Below, piece after piece: positions 9,655 through 18,313 of a stretch of 64,000 bases of DNA. Below the pieces are notes generated by a model. It was not told the origin of the DNA, made no database searches, and worked only from the letters and a program-made list of their open reading frames with translations. Numbering within the stretch: position 1 is the first letter of the stretch; each line of letters opens with the position of its first letter. Origin of the DNA: Endozoicomonas sp. ISHI1 (GTDB taxonomy: Bacteria; Pseudomonadota; Gammaproteobacteria; Pseudomonadales; Endozoicomonadaceae); NCBI RefSeq assembly GCF_024606225.1, contig NZ_JAGRPU010000002.1, forward strand, positions 124,001-188,000, given 5' to 3'. The position numbers and the translations under genes are program-made.

Positions 9655-9862
9655 GCAGATTATTTAATTTCACTTTCGACCCCGGCCGTCTGGCCCTCTG
9701 ACCCCAGAGTCAGAAAAATGATTACATTTGAACAAATTCCGACTGCCAGCTATAGAAAATGCCGCCTGTCGCGAGCATCACCCATACCGGAATTTTCAAA
9801 CAACACAGCCTTACGCAGTAAAAAAACATTGAGCTGATTAGAGAACAGCGGGAGCAGCAGCC

Positions 9863-11410
9863 ATGAGCAACGATCAGGTTATTATTTTCGACACCACTTT
9901 GAGAGACGGTGAACAGAGTCCCGGCGCAGCCATGACCAAAGATGAGAAGGTCCGGATTGCCAAATCTCTGGAAATACTCAAGGTTGACGTCATTGAAGCG
10001 GGCTTCGCCATTGCCAGCCCGGGCGATTTTGAGGCGGTTAAGAGCATCGCAGAAACCATTAAAGACAGCACTGTCTGCAGTCTTTCCCGGGCACTGCCCA
10101 AAGATATTGAGGCAGCAGCGCAAGCTGTCCAGCCCGCCGCTCGAGGCCGTATTCATACCTTCATTGCAACCTCCCCTCTGCACATGAAACACAAACTCTG
10201 TATGACGCCTGATCAGGTGCTGGAACAGGCAGTAGCCTCTGTTAAGCTGGCCCGTAATCTGATTGACGATGTGGAGTTCTCCCTTGAAGACGCTGGACGA
10301 TCTGACATTGACTTCATGTGCCGTGTCATTGAAGCGGTTATTGATGCAGGTGCCAGCACCATCAACATTCCGGATACAGTTGGCTATGCCCTGCCACACC
10401 AGTTCGGCAATACAATAGCTCAGCTGATTGAGCGTATTCCTAACTCTGATAAGGCTATCTTCTCGGTTCATTGTCACAATGACCTTGGGCTCGCAGTGGC
10501 TAACTCCCTTTCAGCTGTCGTTAATGGCGCTCGGCAGATTGAATGCACCATCAACGGCCTCGGGGAAAGAGCGGGTAATGCCTCTCTTGAAGAAATTGTT
10601 ATGGCCATCCGCACCCGTCAGGACGAACTCAGGTTGGAAACCGGCATTAACACCCAGCATATTGTTCCTACCTCCCGCCTGGTCTCAGGTATCACAGGCT
10701 TCCCGGTTCAGCCTAACAAAGCCATTGTCGGTGCTAATGCCTTTGCTCATGAATCCGGTATCCACCAGGATGGTATTCTGAAAAACCGCGAAACCTACGA
10801 AATCATGAAGGCTGAAGATGTTGGCTGGAACACTAACCGCCTGACCTTGGGTAAATTATCCGGCCGCAGTGCTTTCCAGTCGCGAATGGAAGAGCTGGGA
10901 ATTACTTTTGCTGATCGTAACGAACTGACGGAAGCCTTCAGCCGCTTCAAGGTTCTGGCCGACAAAAAATCTGAAATCTTCGATGACGACCTGCAGGCTC
11001 TGGTCAGCGATGTTCGTTCAGGCAATGAAGAAGAAAAATACCGCCTGGTGGAGCTGGAAGCAGGCTCCAGCACGGGCAAAACACCTGAAGCTCGCCTGGT
11101 CATTGCGGTGGATTCCGAGGAAGTTGAAGCGCGCAGTGCCGGTGACGGCCCTGTTGATGCGGTCTTTAAAGCCATAGAAAGTATTGCTGATTCCGGTGCC
11201 CATCTGGCATTGTATAATGTCAGCGCCATTACTAGCGGTACCGATTCTCAGGGTGACGTCAGCGTGCGTCTGGAAAAACAGGGTCGCATTGTCAATGGCT
11301 CCGGAGCGGACACAGATATCGTGGTCGCTTCCGCCAAAGCATACATCAATGCTTTGAACCTGCTTAATGCTGACCACCCAAAAACCAACCCACAGACAGG
11401 AAACCTCTAA
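9863..11410 (+). CDS. leuA: 2-isopropylmalate synthase
   Basis: LeuA condenses acetyl-CoA with 2-oxoisovalerate in the first committed step of leucine synthesis. The 515-residue protein is the long form with the C-terminal regulatory domain that senses leucine. Signatures are [18 protein letters not shown] near the N-terminus and the metal-binding [16 protein letters not shown]. The C-terminal domain starts around residue 390 ([11 protein letters not shown]). The start is preceded by GGGAGCAGCAGCC, a usable ribosome site. A candidate Leu leader peptide lies upstream. The next gene follows by a few bases. Confidence 0.97.
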   Translation: MSNDQVIIFDTTLRDGEQSPGAAMTKDEKVRIAKSLEILKVDVIEAGFAIASPGDFEAVKSIAETIKDSTVCSLSRALPKDIEAAAQAVQPAARGRIHTFIATSPLHMKHKLCMTPDQVLEQAVASVKLARNLIDDVEFSLEDAGRSDIDFMCRVIEAVIDAGASTINIPDTVGYALPHQFGNTIAQLIERIPNSDKAIFSVHCHNDLGLAVANSLSAVVNGARQIECTINGLGERAGNASLEEIVMAIRTRQDELRLETGINTQHIVPTSRLVSGITGFPVQPNKAIVGANAFAHESGIHQDGILKNRETYEIMKAEDVGWNTNRLTLGKLSGRSAFQSRMEELGITFADRNELTEAFSRFKVLADKKSEIFDDDLQALVSDVRSGNEEEKYRLVELEAGSSTGKTPEARLVIAVDSEEVEARSAGDGPVDAVFKAIESIADSGAHLALYNVSAITSGTDSQGDVSVRLEKQGRIVNGSGADTDIVVASAKAYINALNLLNADHPKTNPQTGNL

Positions 11411-11415
11411 CAGTC

Positions 11416-12237
11416 ATGGAAGGCAGGATCAGTGAGCGAACTCGACAGCACTACCTTGATGCCATGGGGATCCAGACCTGGTTTCCCAGGCAGATCCTGC
11501 CTAATGCACTGACTCCCAGGGCATTTGACTGTTTACAGGAAGAACCAGGGGAAGCGTTTAAGCCTGAGAACTCAGCCCTTTCTTCCCAACAGGAATCAGC
11601 TCAGCACCCTGAAAGCGCTATGGGTGCTTCAACAGCAAAAGATTTGCTGGGCATCTCCGGTCGTGCCGAAACGAAACAAGATTCGAAGCCAGCAACGCCA
11701 GTAAAACAGCGCGTTATTAATGAACACCAGTCAGAAGAAACCAGCAAGTTCAGGCTTGTAACTTTGGCTGCAAACGAACACTGTCTGGTAGTCGCTGAAA
11801 TGCCTCACTCCGGACTGAATCAATTTTCACGCTTTCACCAGCGATTACTCAGCGATATTCTTCGCGCCATTCAATTGCCAGCAGAGTCTGAAACTCTGCC
11901 TTTCAGTGACTTTGTCTGGCCACTGGGAAATATTGGCCTGATGGAGCACCTTAGTCAGAATGACTCTGCCGCTGCTGACGCAGTATGCGCCTACCTTAGT
12001 AACCAGTTTGGACTGGCCAGACGAAAAGTGGTCCTGCTCTTTGGTCAGGCAGCAGCCCGTTTTGTTATAGATCCCAACCGACCATTCAGCGAACTGAGGG
12101 GTTTGCAGAAAGGCCTTCATTCCCATCAACACTTTATCGTCACCCACGGCCTTAATGAGTTAATGAAACTTCCAGCCCTCAAGTCAGAAGCCTGGCAGGA
12201 TATTTCTCCGATCATCAAAGAGCTGACCTCGTCATAA
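11416..12237 (+). CDS. Putative DNA polymerase III psi subunit (HolD-like)
   Basis: A 273-residue protein directly upstream of rimI, the position holD occupies in gammaproteobacteria. The N-terminus (RQHYLDAMGIQTWFPR) resembles the short psi-subunit segment that binds the clamp-loader DnaX subunits. It is followed by a low-complexity linker (about residues 40-110) and a C-terminal domain (about 112-260) with VLLFGQAAARFVID. Psi links the chi subunit and single-strand-binding protein to the clamp loader. E. coli HolD is much shorter (about 137 residues), so this is a divergent long form if correct. It starts five bases after leuA and may be cotranscribed with it. Assignment rests mainly on synteny. 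Confidence 0.5.
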   Translation: MEGRISERTRQHYLDAMGIQTWFPRQILPNALTPRAFDCLQEEPGEAFKPENSALSSQQESAQHPESAMGASTAKDLLGISGRAETKQDSKPATPVKQRVINEHQSEETSKFRLVTLAANEHCLVVAEMPHSGLNQFSRFHQRLLSDILRAIQLPAESETLPFSDFVWPLGNIGLMEHLSQNDSAAADAVCAYLSNQFGLARRKVVLLFGQAAARFVIDPNRPFSELRGLQKGLHSHQHFIVTHGLNELMKLPALKSEAWQDISPIIKELTSS

Positions 12238-12333
12238 TCCTCTCCACAAACGCAAAATTGATTATGCTCAGCAACCGGTGCTGGTGTCATACGCCCGATA
12301 TCCCTCAGTTATCACGGAAAGAGAAAACTTATT

Positions 12334-12789
12334 ATGCTGTCATTTAGAGCAATGACTCATCAGGACATTCCGGAGCTAGAGGCTATCGAGCAGCAAGCCG
12401 GGCCTCACCCCTGGAATCAAAAGCACTACCTGAATAGTATCGACTCAGGCTATCTCTGCATGGTAGCCGAGCACGAGGGCAGAATTGTTGCCCAGGGAGT
12501 CGTCATGCTGGTTGCAGGAGAGGCCAGCCTGTTGATTCTGACTGTCTCTCGCAACGAACAGGGCAAAGGCTTCGGCGCTGCCATGCTGAATCAACTCATC
12601 GACGCTTCAGCCAAACAGGCTGAAACCCTGTTTCTTGAGGTGCGGGAATCCAACAAAAAAGCATTCAGCCTCTACCTGAAGTCAGGCTTCAGCGAAATTG
12701 GCCGCCGCAAAAACTACTACCCGGCCAGCAAAAATCATAAGGCTGAGGACGCTATTGTTATGGCCTTGGATCTGAGTGTCAGGGAGTGA
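12334..12789 (+). CDS. rimI: Ribosomal protein S18-alanine N-acetyltransferase
   Basis: A 151-residue GNAT-fold acetyltransferase. RimI acetylates the N-terminal alanine of ribosomal protein S18. The acetyl-CoA-binding loop is visible as RNEQGKGFGAAML (Q/R-x-x-G-x-G/A type), followed by the RimI-like LEVRESNKKAFSLYLKSGF and RKNYYP. The length matches E. coli RimI (148). It follows the HolD-like gene by 96 bases, consistent with the holD-rimI pairing. Confidence 0.92.
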   Translation: MLSFRAMTHQDIPELEAIEQQAGPHPWNQKHYLNSIDSGYLCMVAEHEGRIVAQGVVMLVAGEASLLILTVSRNEQGKGFGAAMLNQLIDASAKQAETLFLEVRESNKKAFSLYLKSGFSEIGRRKNYYPASKNHKAEDAIVMALDLSVRE

Positions 12790-12864
12790 CCGGACAATCA
12801 CCCAGCCAACTGCCGGTAACAGGATCTCTGCCACATTCAGCAAGCAGCCACTCAAAGTACACTT

Positions 12865-13031
12865 CTAGCAGCCTGTCGGACTTAAGGCTGTCCTACTGCG
12901 GTTGCAATAAATTGGTCTAAAAATTCCTGCTTCTTCGTCAAATAGCTCGCTATTCTCCTCAGAAGCAGAAATTTTTATCCTCAATTTCTTGCAATCCTCG
13001 CTACGGACGCTTAAGTCCGACAGGCTGCTAG
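12865..13031. repeat. 167-bp near-palindromic hairpin element with perfect 22-bp terminal inverted repeats
   Basis: The left end begins CTAGCAGCCTGTCGGACTTA and runs to 12886. The right end (13010-13031) is its exact reverse complement. Inside, the two arms keep pairing imperfectly (TTGCAATAAATTG against TTGCAAGAAATTG; AATTCCTGCTTCT against AATTTCTGCTTCT) down to a perfect AATAGC-TC-GCTATT centre at about 12950. The whole element can therefore fold into one long hairpin. It has no coding capacity. The form suggests a MITE or a REP-like mobile repeat. Its right end overlaps the last codons of the neighbouring minus-strand gene and provides its stop codon. Confidence 0.8.
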
Positions 13032-14071
13032 CGCCCCTGGTTTCTTCTTCTTTGGCTCGTTGACAGTGACCGGGAGAGTCAGTGCCCGAGTGTATGAGTG
13101 GGGATCAAGGATGCCGTTCAACATAGTTCTCAGCTGCCCTATTTCCGGGGACGACGCACTCTTGCCGCGGGCAAAATACCACCTTTGTGACGGACTCCCT
13201 CCGGGAAAACAGGGTAAGAGAGAAAAGCCTTCCGGGTACCGGGTCAGACAATACCGGTAGCCTGCTGCACGATTAAAGATACGCTTGGTTAACAGATCAT
13301 GACGCCAGACCTGATTGCTTTGGCTTTCGCAAGCAGCCAGCTCAATGGGCGTCGACGAATAGCAACTACTTTTGTCAGGAGATTCATACAAGCATTTCTC
13401 TGCCGCCCTGACACCGAGACAAAACCTCGGGCTCTGATTCACCAGCAGGATATCTTCTGTCAAACGCTCAGAGACCCAGAATGCTCCCTCAGGCCGCTCT
13501 TCCCAGCTCAAAACAGGTTGGACTTTCTCTTGAACGGATTCAGGCTCCTGATCATTACCCGGCTTCTGCTCTGACTCACAGATGATTTGTCCCGTGTGAA
13601 GATTTTTATAGCAGCGCTGGTCGATTCTGTGCAGGGCAACATCTCCAAACCCTCTATCACTCTGGATAAACACATACTGGCGGAATACCCCTGATAATGA
13701 ATGGTTTTTTTCTGAAAGTCATAATGCCATTTCTGCGCCAAACTATTGTCATCGCAGGGTTTGATTACAGCCCGATTTCCGGAATAACAGAGCCCTTTCT
13801 GCTCGGGATTCTGATGTTCACAGGTTGCAAAATCAACCTCTTCAACATCCAGCGCCAGACAATCAGAACCGTCCACCTGCTTAAGAAAGAATTGATCGGC
13901 AAAATGCTCATCCACTCGATGACTGTCTGGTGCATCTGCCCCAGATAGGGACGGGAAGAAAATAAAGAATACTGATAAAGGATTAAAAGCCCCGAAGTAA
14001 AAAAATACACGTAATGAAACAGGAATAACTACCAGTCCATTTCTGCAGCTCCACCTACCTGCCATCTTCAT
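13011..14071 (-). pseudogene. Frameshifted secreted protein with duplicated ricin-like (QxW) domains
   Basis: Two overlapping frames on the minus strand (14071-13508 and 13673-13011) appear to be one gene split by a frameshift near 13622-13630. The first part has a signal-like N-terminus and repeats such as AQKWHYDFQKKTI, then MCLSRVIEGLEMLPC. The second supplies the expected continuation DQRCYKNLHTGQI. It then repeats the layout: FCLGV, CYSSTPIELAACES, NQVWRHDLLTKRI, YCLTRYPEGFSLLPC, SQRWYF. The two halves align with each other, and the break falls exactly where half one should reach its QRWY-like end. QxW repeats and paired Cys suggest β-trefoil lectin domains. The start at 14071 follows AGAGGG. 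The C-terminus reads into the hairpin element. A sequencing error or programmed shift cannot be excluded. Confidence 0.65.
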
Positions 14072-14357
14072 TGCCACCCTCTTTAGTAATTATTTTGACG
14101 TTAGCTGATCAAAATTCGTTGTCAAAACGATAACGGGCGATCAGAGCCACCGACCCACTGCTTCTGCAGCCCGACAAACAAAAGTATAGAAACCCTCTTG
14201 GTTTCGGGATTTTCCTACCTTTTTTACCGTTTCAATGTCACCTCAGACCGGTATCCGTTAAAACAGTTTTTGAATAGCGCACAATCCCCACTACACAGAA
14301 GAAAATCGGCAGGTATAATTGCGCGCCTGTCACCGTCAGTAGAAAGGTCATCCAGCG

Positions 14358-15371
14358 TTGATTATCTTCATCGTCACCAATAAAGTAACAAAACAAGTTT
14401 TTGTAGGCTCCACTCGCAATGACCTTGAAAGCCAGTGGGAAAAAATGGTGGCGGCCGCACACCAGGATCTGGACTACCCGCTTTACAGAGAAATCCGCAT
14501 TCACGGCGAAGACGAATTTACCGTAGAGGAATGGGATAGAGCCGAGTCCCGTGAAGAGCTGGCCGAACTCGAGCAGGACGCCATCAACTTTTTTGGTGCA
14601 GAGAGTCTCAGAGGCTATAAGACCAGCACCGTAAAAATCCTGCCCAAAAAGAAGAAGCGCCAGCGCAAATCCAGCATTGAAAAAGAACTGGCCTCCATTT
14701 TTGCAGAAATTAATGAAGGGGATACCAATGCACCTCCAAGCCTTGCCGTGAAATCCGGCAATGCTGCCAATGAAACGACTAATGATTCTGCTCCACCGTC
14801 AGAAACCAAGCCGTCGCCTGTCAATCAGGCCGCTCAACACTCAGCTGCCGAGCCTTCATCTGCGCTTGCGCTAGCCAGCACGGCTCCGGACCCGGCAGAG
14901 ATCAGGCTGGAAGCTGCCCAGTCTGAAGCAGAAAAGCCAAAGCCTGAATCAACCCGGTCTTTAGGCTCCAGGGCCAATGCGATGGTTCAGATGAACAGCA
15001 TTGAAATGAGCGATGACATCACAGCTCAGCTGGCTGCAATTACTGCCGCGGCCGACGCCTGTCTGGCCGGTGATAACAGTGCTATGAATCAACTGGACGT
15101 TCAGCCCCAACCTGAAGTTCAAGAAGGCACACCACCAGAAACCATTGAGCCAAAACCGGCAGCCATCATCGAAACAGAGGTCGATGTTGCCAAGCCTATC
15201 TGCCCAAAAGAGCTTCGCATACGTGAGGCCATTGAACGCCACAGAAAACAACGCGCACAGCGCAGTGCTGAAAGCCAGGAAAACGAAAGAAGAAAAATCG
15301 CTCAAAGCCTGGCTGAACTCAATGCAAGAATTCAGGAAATGCAAACCGGGAAACTGGCAGCAGTAGCCTGA
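14358..15371 (+). CDS. GIY-YIG-like domain protein with long disordered tail
   Basis: The first 95 residues resemble the GIY-YIG nuclease fold: IIFIVTN for GIY, VFVGSTR for YIG, then a His-containing helix, YREIRIHGEDEFTVEEW, and a closing ELEQDAINFFGAESLRGYKTS. The usual catalytic Arg position appears to be Trp/Lys (ESQWEKM), while the Glu of ELEQDAI is present, so activity is doubtful. A basic patch (KKKKRQRKSS) follows, then about 200 residues rich in Ala, Pro, Glu and Ser, ending in a charged coiled-coil-like helix. The start is TTG, chosen because the domain begins there and AGAAAGG lies upstream; the next in-frame ATG would cut the domain. A terminator-like hairpin follows. Confidence 0.65.
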   Translation: MIIFIVTNKVTKQVFVGSTRNDLESQWEKMVAAAHQDLDYPLYREIRIHGEDEFTVEEWDRAESREELAELEQDAINFFGAESLRGYKTSTVKILPKKKKRQRKSSIEKELASIFAEINEGDTNAPPSLAVKSGNAANETTNDSAPPSETKPSPVNQAAQHSAAEPSSALALASTAPDPAEIRLEAAQSEAEKPKPESTRSLGSRANAMVQMNSIEMSDDITAQLAAITAAADACLAGDNSAMNQLDVQPQPEVQEGTPPETIEPKPAAIIETEVDVAKPICPKELRIREAIERHRKQRAQRSAESQENERRKIAQSLAELNARIQEMQTGKLAAVA

Positions 15372-15377
15372 TCGCTG

Positions 15378-15403
15378 GAGCCGACCTCTCTAAGGGTCGG
15401 CTC
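15378..15403 (+). terminator. Candidate transcription terminator
   Basis: A nine-pair perfect stem, GAGCCGACC and GGTCGGCTC, with an eight-base loop sits seven bases after the stop codon of the GIY-YIG-like gene. The T-run after it is weak (GATTATCCAATTTTC). Confidence 0.65.
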
Positions 15404-15734
15404 GATTATCCAATTTTCAGGGCAGGCACTATCAATTTAACCACAACTTCTGTGGATAACCCTGTTAATGGCTCATGTCATCCTATACTGACCCCTTCAG
15501 CTACAAGCTTTACAGCAAAGTGGGCATTATTTGCTCAGACAAAACCGCGACCACTAGATATAGGGGTGCAAAAGGAAGCAGGCACAAGACACCGCCTCGT
15601 CCACAAAGATCAGCCTAAGCAATCTCCACCAGACACTGTGACTCATCGAGACATTGACGATACTACTCGCATATTCTACCTGACTGTAAAAATCGTTATC
15701 ATGGGAGGCTTTTACTCCCGAGTGAAACATCAGC
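15404..15734. other. Intergenic region upstream of the purine permease
   Basis: About 330 bases with no gene that I can support. The only structure seen is a five-pair GGGAG/CTCCC hairpin at 15703-15719, which buries the best purine-rich ribosome-site-like sequence about 16-30 bases ahead of the permease start. I looked for a PurR-type palindrome and for a recognisable purine riboswitch core and saw neither. Confidence 0.35.
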
Positions 15735-17027
15735 ATGTTAGAACGGCTATTCAAACTGAAAGAACATCATACCGATGTTAAGACAGAAGTGCTGGCGGGC
15801 ATTACCACGTTCCTGACCATGGCTTACATCATTTTTGTAAACCCCAGCATGCTGGCGACCACCGGCATGGATCAGGGGGCGGTCTTTGTTGCCACCTGCC
15901 TGGCTGCTGCTATCGGCTGCATGATTATGGGCTTCTATGCCAATTACCCCATTGCTCTTGCTCCTGGTATGGGTCTGAATGCCTTTTTCGCCTTCACCGT
16001 TGTCGGTCAGATGGGTTACAGCTGGCAAGTGGCACTGGGGGCCGTTTTCCTTTCAGGTGTCTGTTTCTTCGCATTGAGTATCTTCAGGATTCGCGAGTGG
16101 ATTATTAACAGTATTCCTCTTTCGCTACGAGGGGGGATTGCTGCTGGTATAGGTCTCTTCCTCGGCTTTATTGCCCTACAAAATGCCGGCATTATCGTTG
16201 GCGACCCAGCCACACTGGTAACACTGGGAGATATGACTTCCTGGGGCGCCATGATGGCATCCATTGGCTTCGCCCTGATTGTGGCTCTCTACTATCGCAA
16301 TGTCACCGGCTCGGTCATGATCGGTATTCTAACCATCACCATCATCAGCCTTATTGTCGGCAAAGTAGAAATGAACGCTGTGTTTTCCATGCCTCCCAGT
16401 GTGGCCCCGACGCTTTTGCAGCTGGATATTGCCGGAGCGCTGGAAGTCGGCATGATCAGCATTATATTCTCATTCCTTTTTGTTGATCTCTTTGATACCT
16501 CTGGCACACTGGTTGCCGTAGCTCAAAAAGGTGACCTGCTGGACAAAGACGGTAAGTTCCCTCGTCTGGGCAGAGCTCTGATGGCAGATTCCATGGCCAG
16601 TATGGCGGGGGCTGGACTGGGTACTTCGACCACTACCAGCTATGTTGAAAGCACTGCCGGGATTTCTGTGGGAGGTCGGACAGGCCTGACCGCCGTGGTT
16701 GTTGGCTTACTGTTTCTGGGATGCCTGTTCCTGTCCCCTCTGGCAGCCGTAGTGCCAGCCTATGCCACCGCCCCTGCTCTGATCTTCATAGCCGTTTTGA
16801 TGACGCACAGCATGTTCCAGATTAACTGGGACGATCTAACAGAAGCTGCTCCAGTGGTTATTGCAGCCGTTTCTATGCCTCTGAGTTACTCGATTACAAC
16901 AGGCATTGCCTTTGGCTTTATCTCCTATACCGCCATCAAACTCCTGAGCGGCCGTGCAAAAGACCTGAATAGTGCGCTGGTTATTCTCTCCTTGTTATTC
17001 ACTGTTAAACTGGTGATGTTCAATTAA
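15735..17027 (+). CDS. NCS2-family purine (adenine/guanine/hypoxanthine) permease
   Basis: A 430-residue inner-membrane transporter of the AzgA branch of the nucleobase:cation symporter-2 family. It matches closely at the N-terminus (EVLAGITTFLTMAYIIFVNP), in the substrate-binding segments (PIALAPGMGLNAFFAF, LFVDLFDTSGTLVAVA) and in GAGLGTSTTTSYVESTAGIS. It has about 12-14 membrane segments. E. coli relatives (AdeP, GhxP) import adenine or guanine/hypoxanthine with protons; the exact substrate cannot be read from sequence. A strong terminator follows. Confidence 0.9.
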   Translation: MLERLFKLKEHHTDVKTEVLAGITTFLTMAYIIFVNPSMLATTGMDQGAVFVATCLAAAIGCMIMGFYANYPIALAPGMGLNAFFAFTVVGQMGYSWQVALGAVFLSGVCFFALSIFRIREWIINSIPLSLRGGIAAGIGLFLGFIALQNAGIIVGDPATLVTLGDMTSWGAMMASIGFALIVALYYRNVTGSVMIGILTITIISLIVGKVEMNAVFSMPPSVAPTLLQLDIAGALEVGMISIIFSFLFVDLFDTSGTLVAVAQKGDLLDKDGKFPRLGRALMADSMASMAGAGLGTSTTTSYVESTAGISVGGRTGLTAVVVGLLFLGCLFLSPLAAVVPAYATAPALIFIAVLMTHSMFQINWDDLTEAAPVVIAAVSMPLSYSITTGIAFGFISYTAIKLLSGRAKDLNSALVILSLLFTVKLVMFN

Positions 17028-17056
17028 TGCACTGAAAATCAGTTTTCATCACTTCG

Positions 17057-17089
17057 AAAGCGGCCCATAATACGGGCCGTTTTTATTTA
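17057..17089 (+). terminator. Rho-independent terminator after the purine permease
   Basis: CGGCCC (17061-17066) pairs with GGGCCG (17074-17079) around a seven-base loop and is followed directly by TTTTTATTT. Flanking A and T bases add further pairs. It separates the permease from trmA. Confidence 0.85.
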
Positions 17090-17101
17090 TCGAAGCGCAT
17101 C

Positions 17102-18187
17102 ATGTCATTAGCCGTTGTAAAGCCTGAAAAGTACGAAGTCCAACTGACCGAGAAGGCGAACCTTACCCGAAAAGAGTTTCAGACTTTTGATGTTCCTGAA
17201 CTGGAGGTTTTCAGATCCCGACCAGAGCACTACAGAATGCGGGCAGAGTTCCGCATCTGGCATGAGGGAGAACACAGCTTCTACCGCATGTTTGATCCCG
17301 ATACCCGACAACCTTTCAGCATTAATCAGTTCCCGGCAGGCTCGGAGCGTATCAATCAATTAATGATGCCGCTGATGAAAGACATCGAGCAACAAGAGGT
17401 TCTCCGAAAGAGGCTGTTCCAGCTGGAGTTTCTGACCACTCAGACCGGTGAGGCTCTGATCAGCATGCTTTACCACAAACCACTGAATGATGAGTGGAAG
17501 GCTGCAGCGGAGAAATTACAGATCTCCCACAACATTCGCATTATTGGCCGTGCCAGAAAACAGAAAATAGTTCTGGATCGGGATTACGTTGTCGAAACCT
17601 TGAATGTGCTGGGCAAAACCTATCAATACACCCAGGTCGAGAACAGCTTCACTCAACCCAATGCCGGCGTTAATGAACAGATGCTTGGCTGGGCCAGTGA
17701 GGTTTGCACTGGCCTGAAGGGTGACCTGCTTGAGCTTTATTGCGGAAACGGCAATTTCACGTGCGTCCTGGCCAACCACTTTTGCAAGGTTCTGGCTACG
17801 GAAATATCCAAAGCATCCGTTCACTCTGCCCATGACAACTTCGAGCTCAATGCCGTTGAGAATGTCCAGATAGCACGATTGTCCAGCGAAGAGTTCACTC
17901 AGGCCATGAATCGGGAGAGACTGTTCAGACGCTTGCAGGACATTGACCTGGATAGTTATGACGTATCCACAATACTGGTAGACCCTCCCAGGGCGGGCCT
18001 TGATGAAGCTACTGAGGCTCTGGTTCAGAAATTCGACAACATTGTTTATATTTCTTGTAACCCTGATACATTGAAGCAGAATCTACAAAAAATCACCCTG
18101 ACTCATAAAGTGCAGCGAATAGCCCTTTTTGACCAGTTCCCCTACACCCATCATCGTGAAATGGGTGTATTCCTGACCCGAAAATAA
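17102..18187 (+). CDS. trmA: tRNA (uracil-5-)-methyltransferase
   Basis: TrmA uses S-adenosylmethionine to make 5-methyluridine at position 54 in the T-loop of tRNAs. The 361-residue length matches E. coli (366). Visible motifs are the substrate-side RPEHYRMRAEFRIWHEG, the SAM loop LLELYCGNGNFTCVLA, DPPRAGLD, and the catalytic cysteine in VYISCNPDTL. The ending HHREMGVFLTRK is typical of the family. Confidence 0.97.
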   Translation: MSLAVVKPEKYEVQLTEKANLTRKEFQTFDVPELEVFRSRPEHYRMRAEFRIWHEGEHSFYRMFDPDTRQPFSINQFPAGSERINQLMMPLMKDIEQQEVLRKRLFQLEFLTTQTGEALISMLYHKPLNDEWKAAAEKLQISHNIRIIGRARKQKIVLDRDYVVETLNVLGKTYQYTQVENSFTQPNAGVNEQMLGWASEVCTGLKGDLLELYCGNGNFTCVLANHFCKVLATEISKASVHSAHDNFELNAVENVQIARLSSEEFTQAMNRERLFRRLQDIDLDSYDVSTILVDPPRAGLDEATEALVQKFDNIVYISCNPDTLKQNLQKITLTHKVQRIALFDQFPYTHHREMGVFLTRK

Positions 18188-18259
18188 TTCCCTGAAAGGC
18201 TAAAAAGCGACCAGCCAACCACCTTTCCTTTATCGGAATTCTGTACCAGACTGTACGTT

Positions 18260-18300
18260 CCCCTGTTTCAAAAACTGATAGAACCCGGAAACAGGGGTTC
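18260..18300 (+). promoter_or_regulatory. Two mutually exclusive hairpins just upstream of a secreted-protein gene
   Basis: CCCCTGTTTC (18260-18269) pairs perfectly with GAAACAGGGG (18288-18297). Alternatively GAACCC (18281-18286) pairs with GGGTTC (18295-18300), using the same G-run. The GGAG ribosome site of the next gene starts only about five bases further on. It could be the end of the trmA transcript or a translational control element. No T-run follows. Confidence 0.4.
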
Positions 18301-18313
18301 TAACGGAGTCAGA

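Noticed and set aside
15452-15781. 109-codon frame upstream of and overlapping the purine permease
   Set aside because: No protein-like pattern; overlaps the conserved permease start in another frame.
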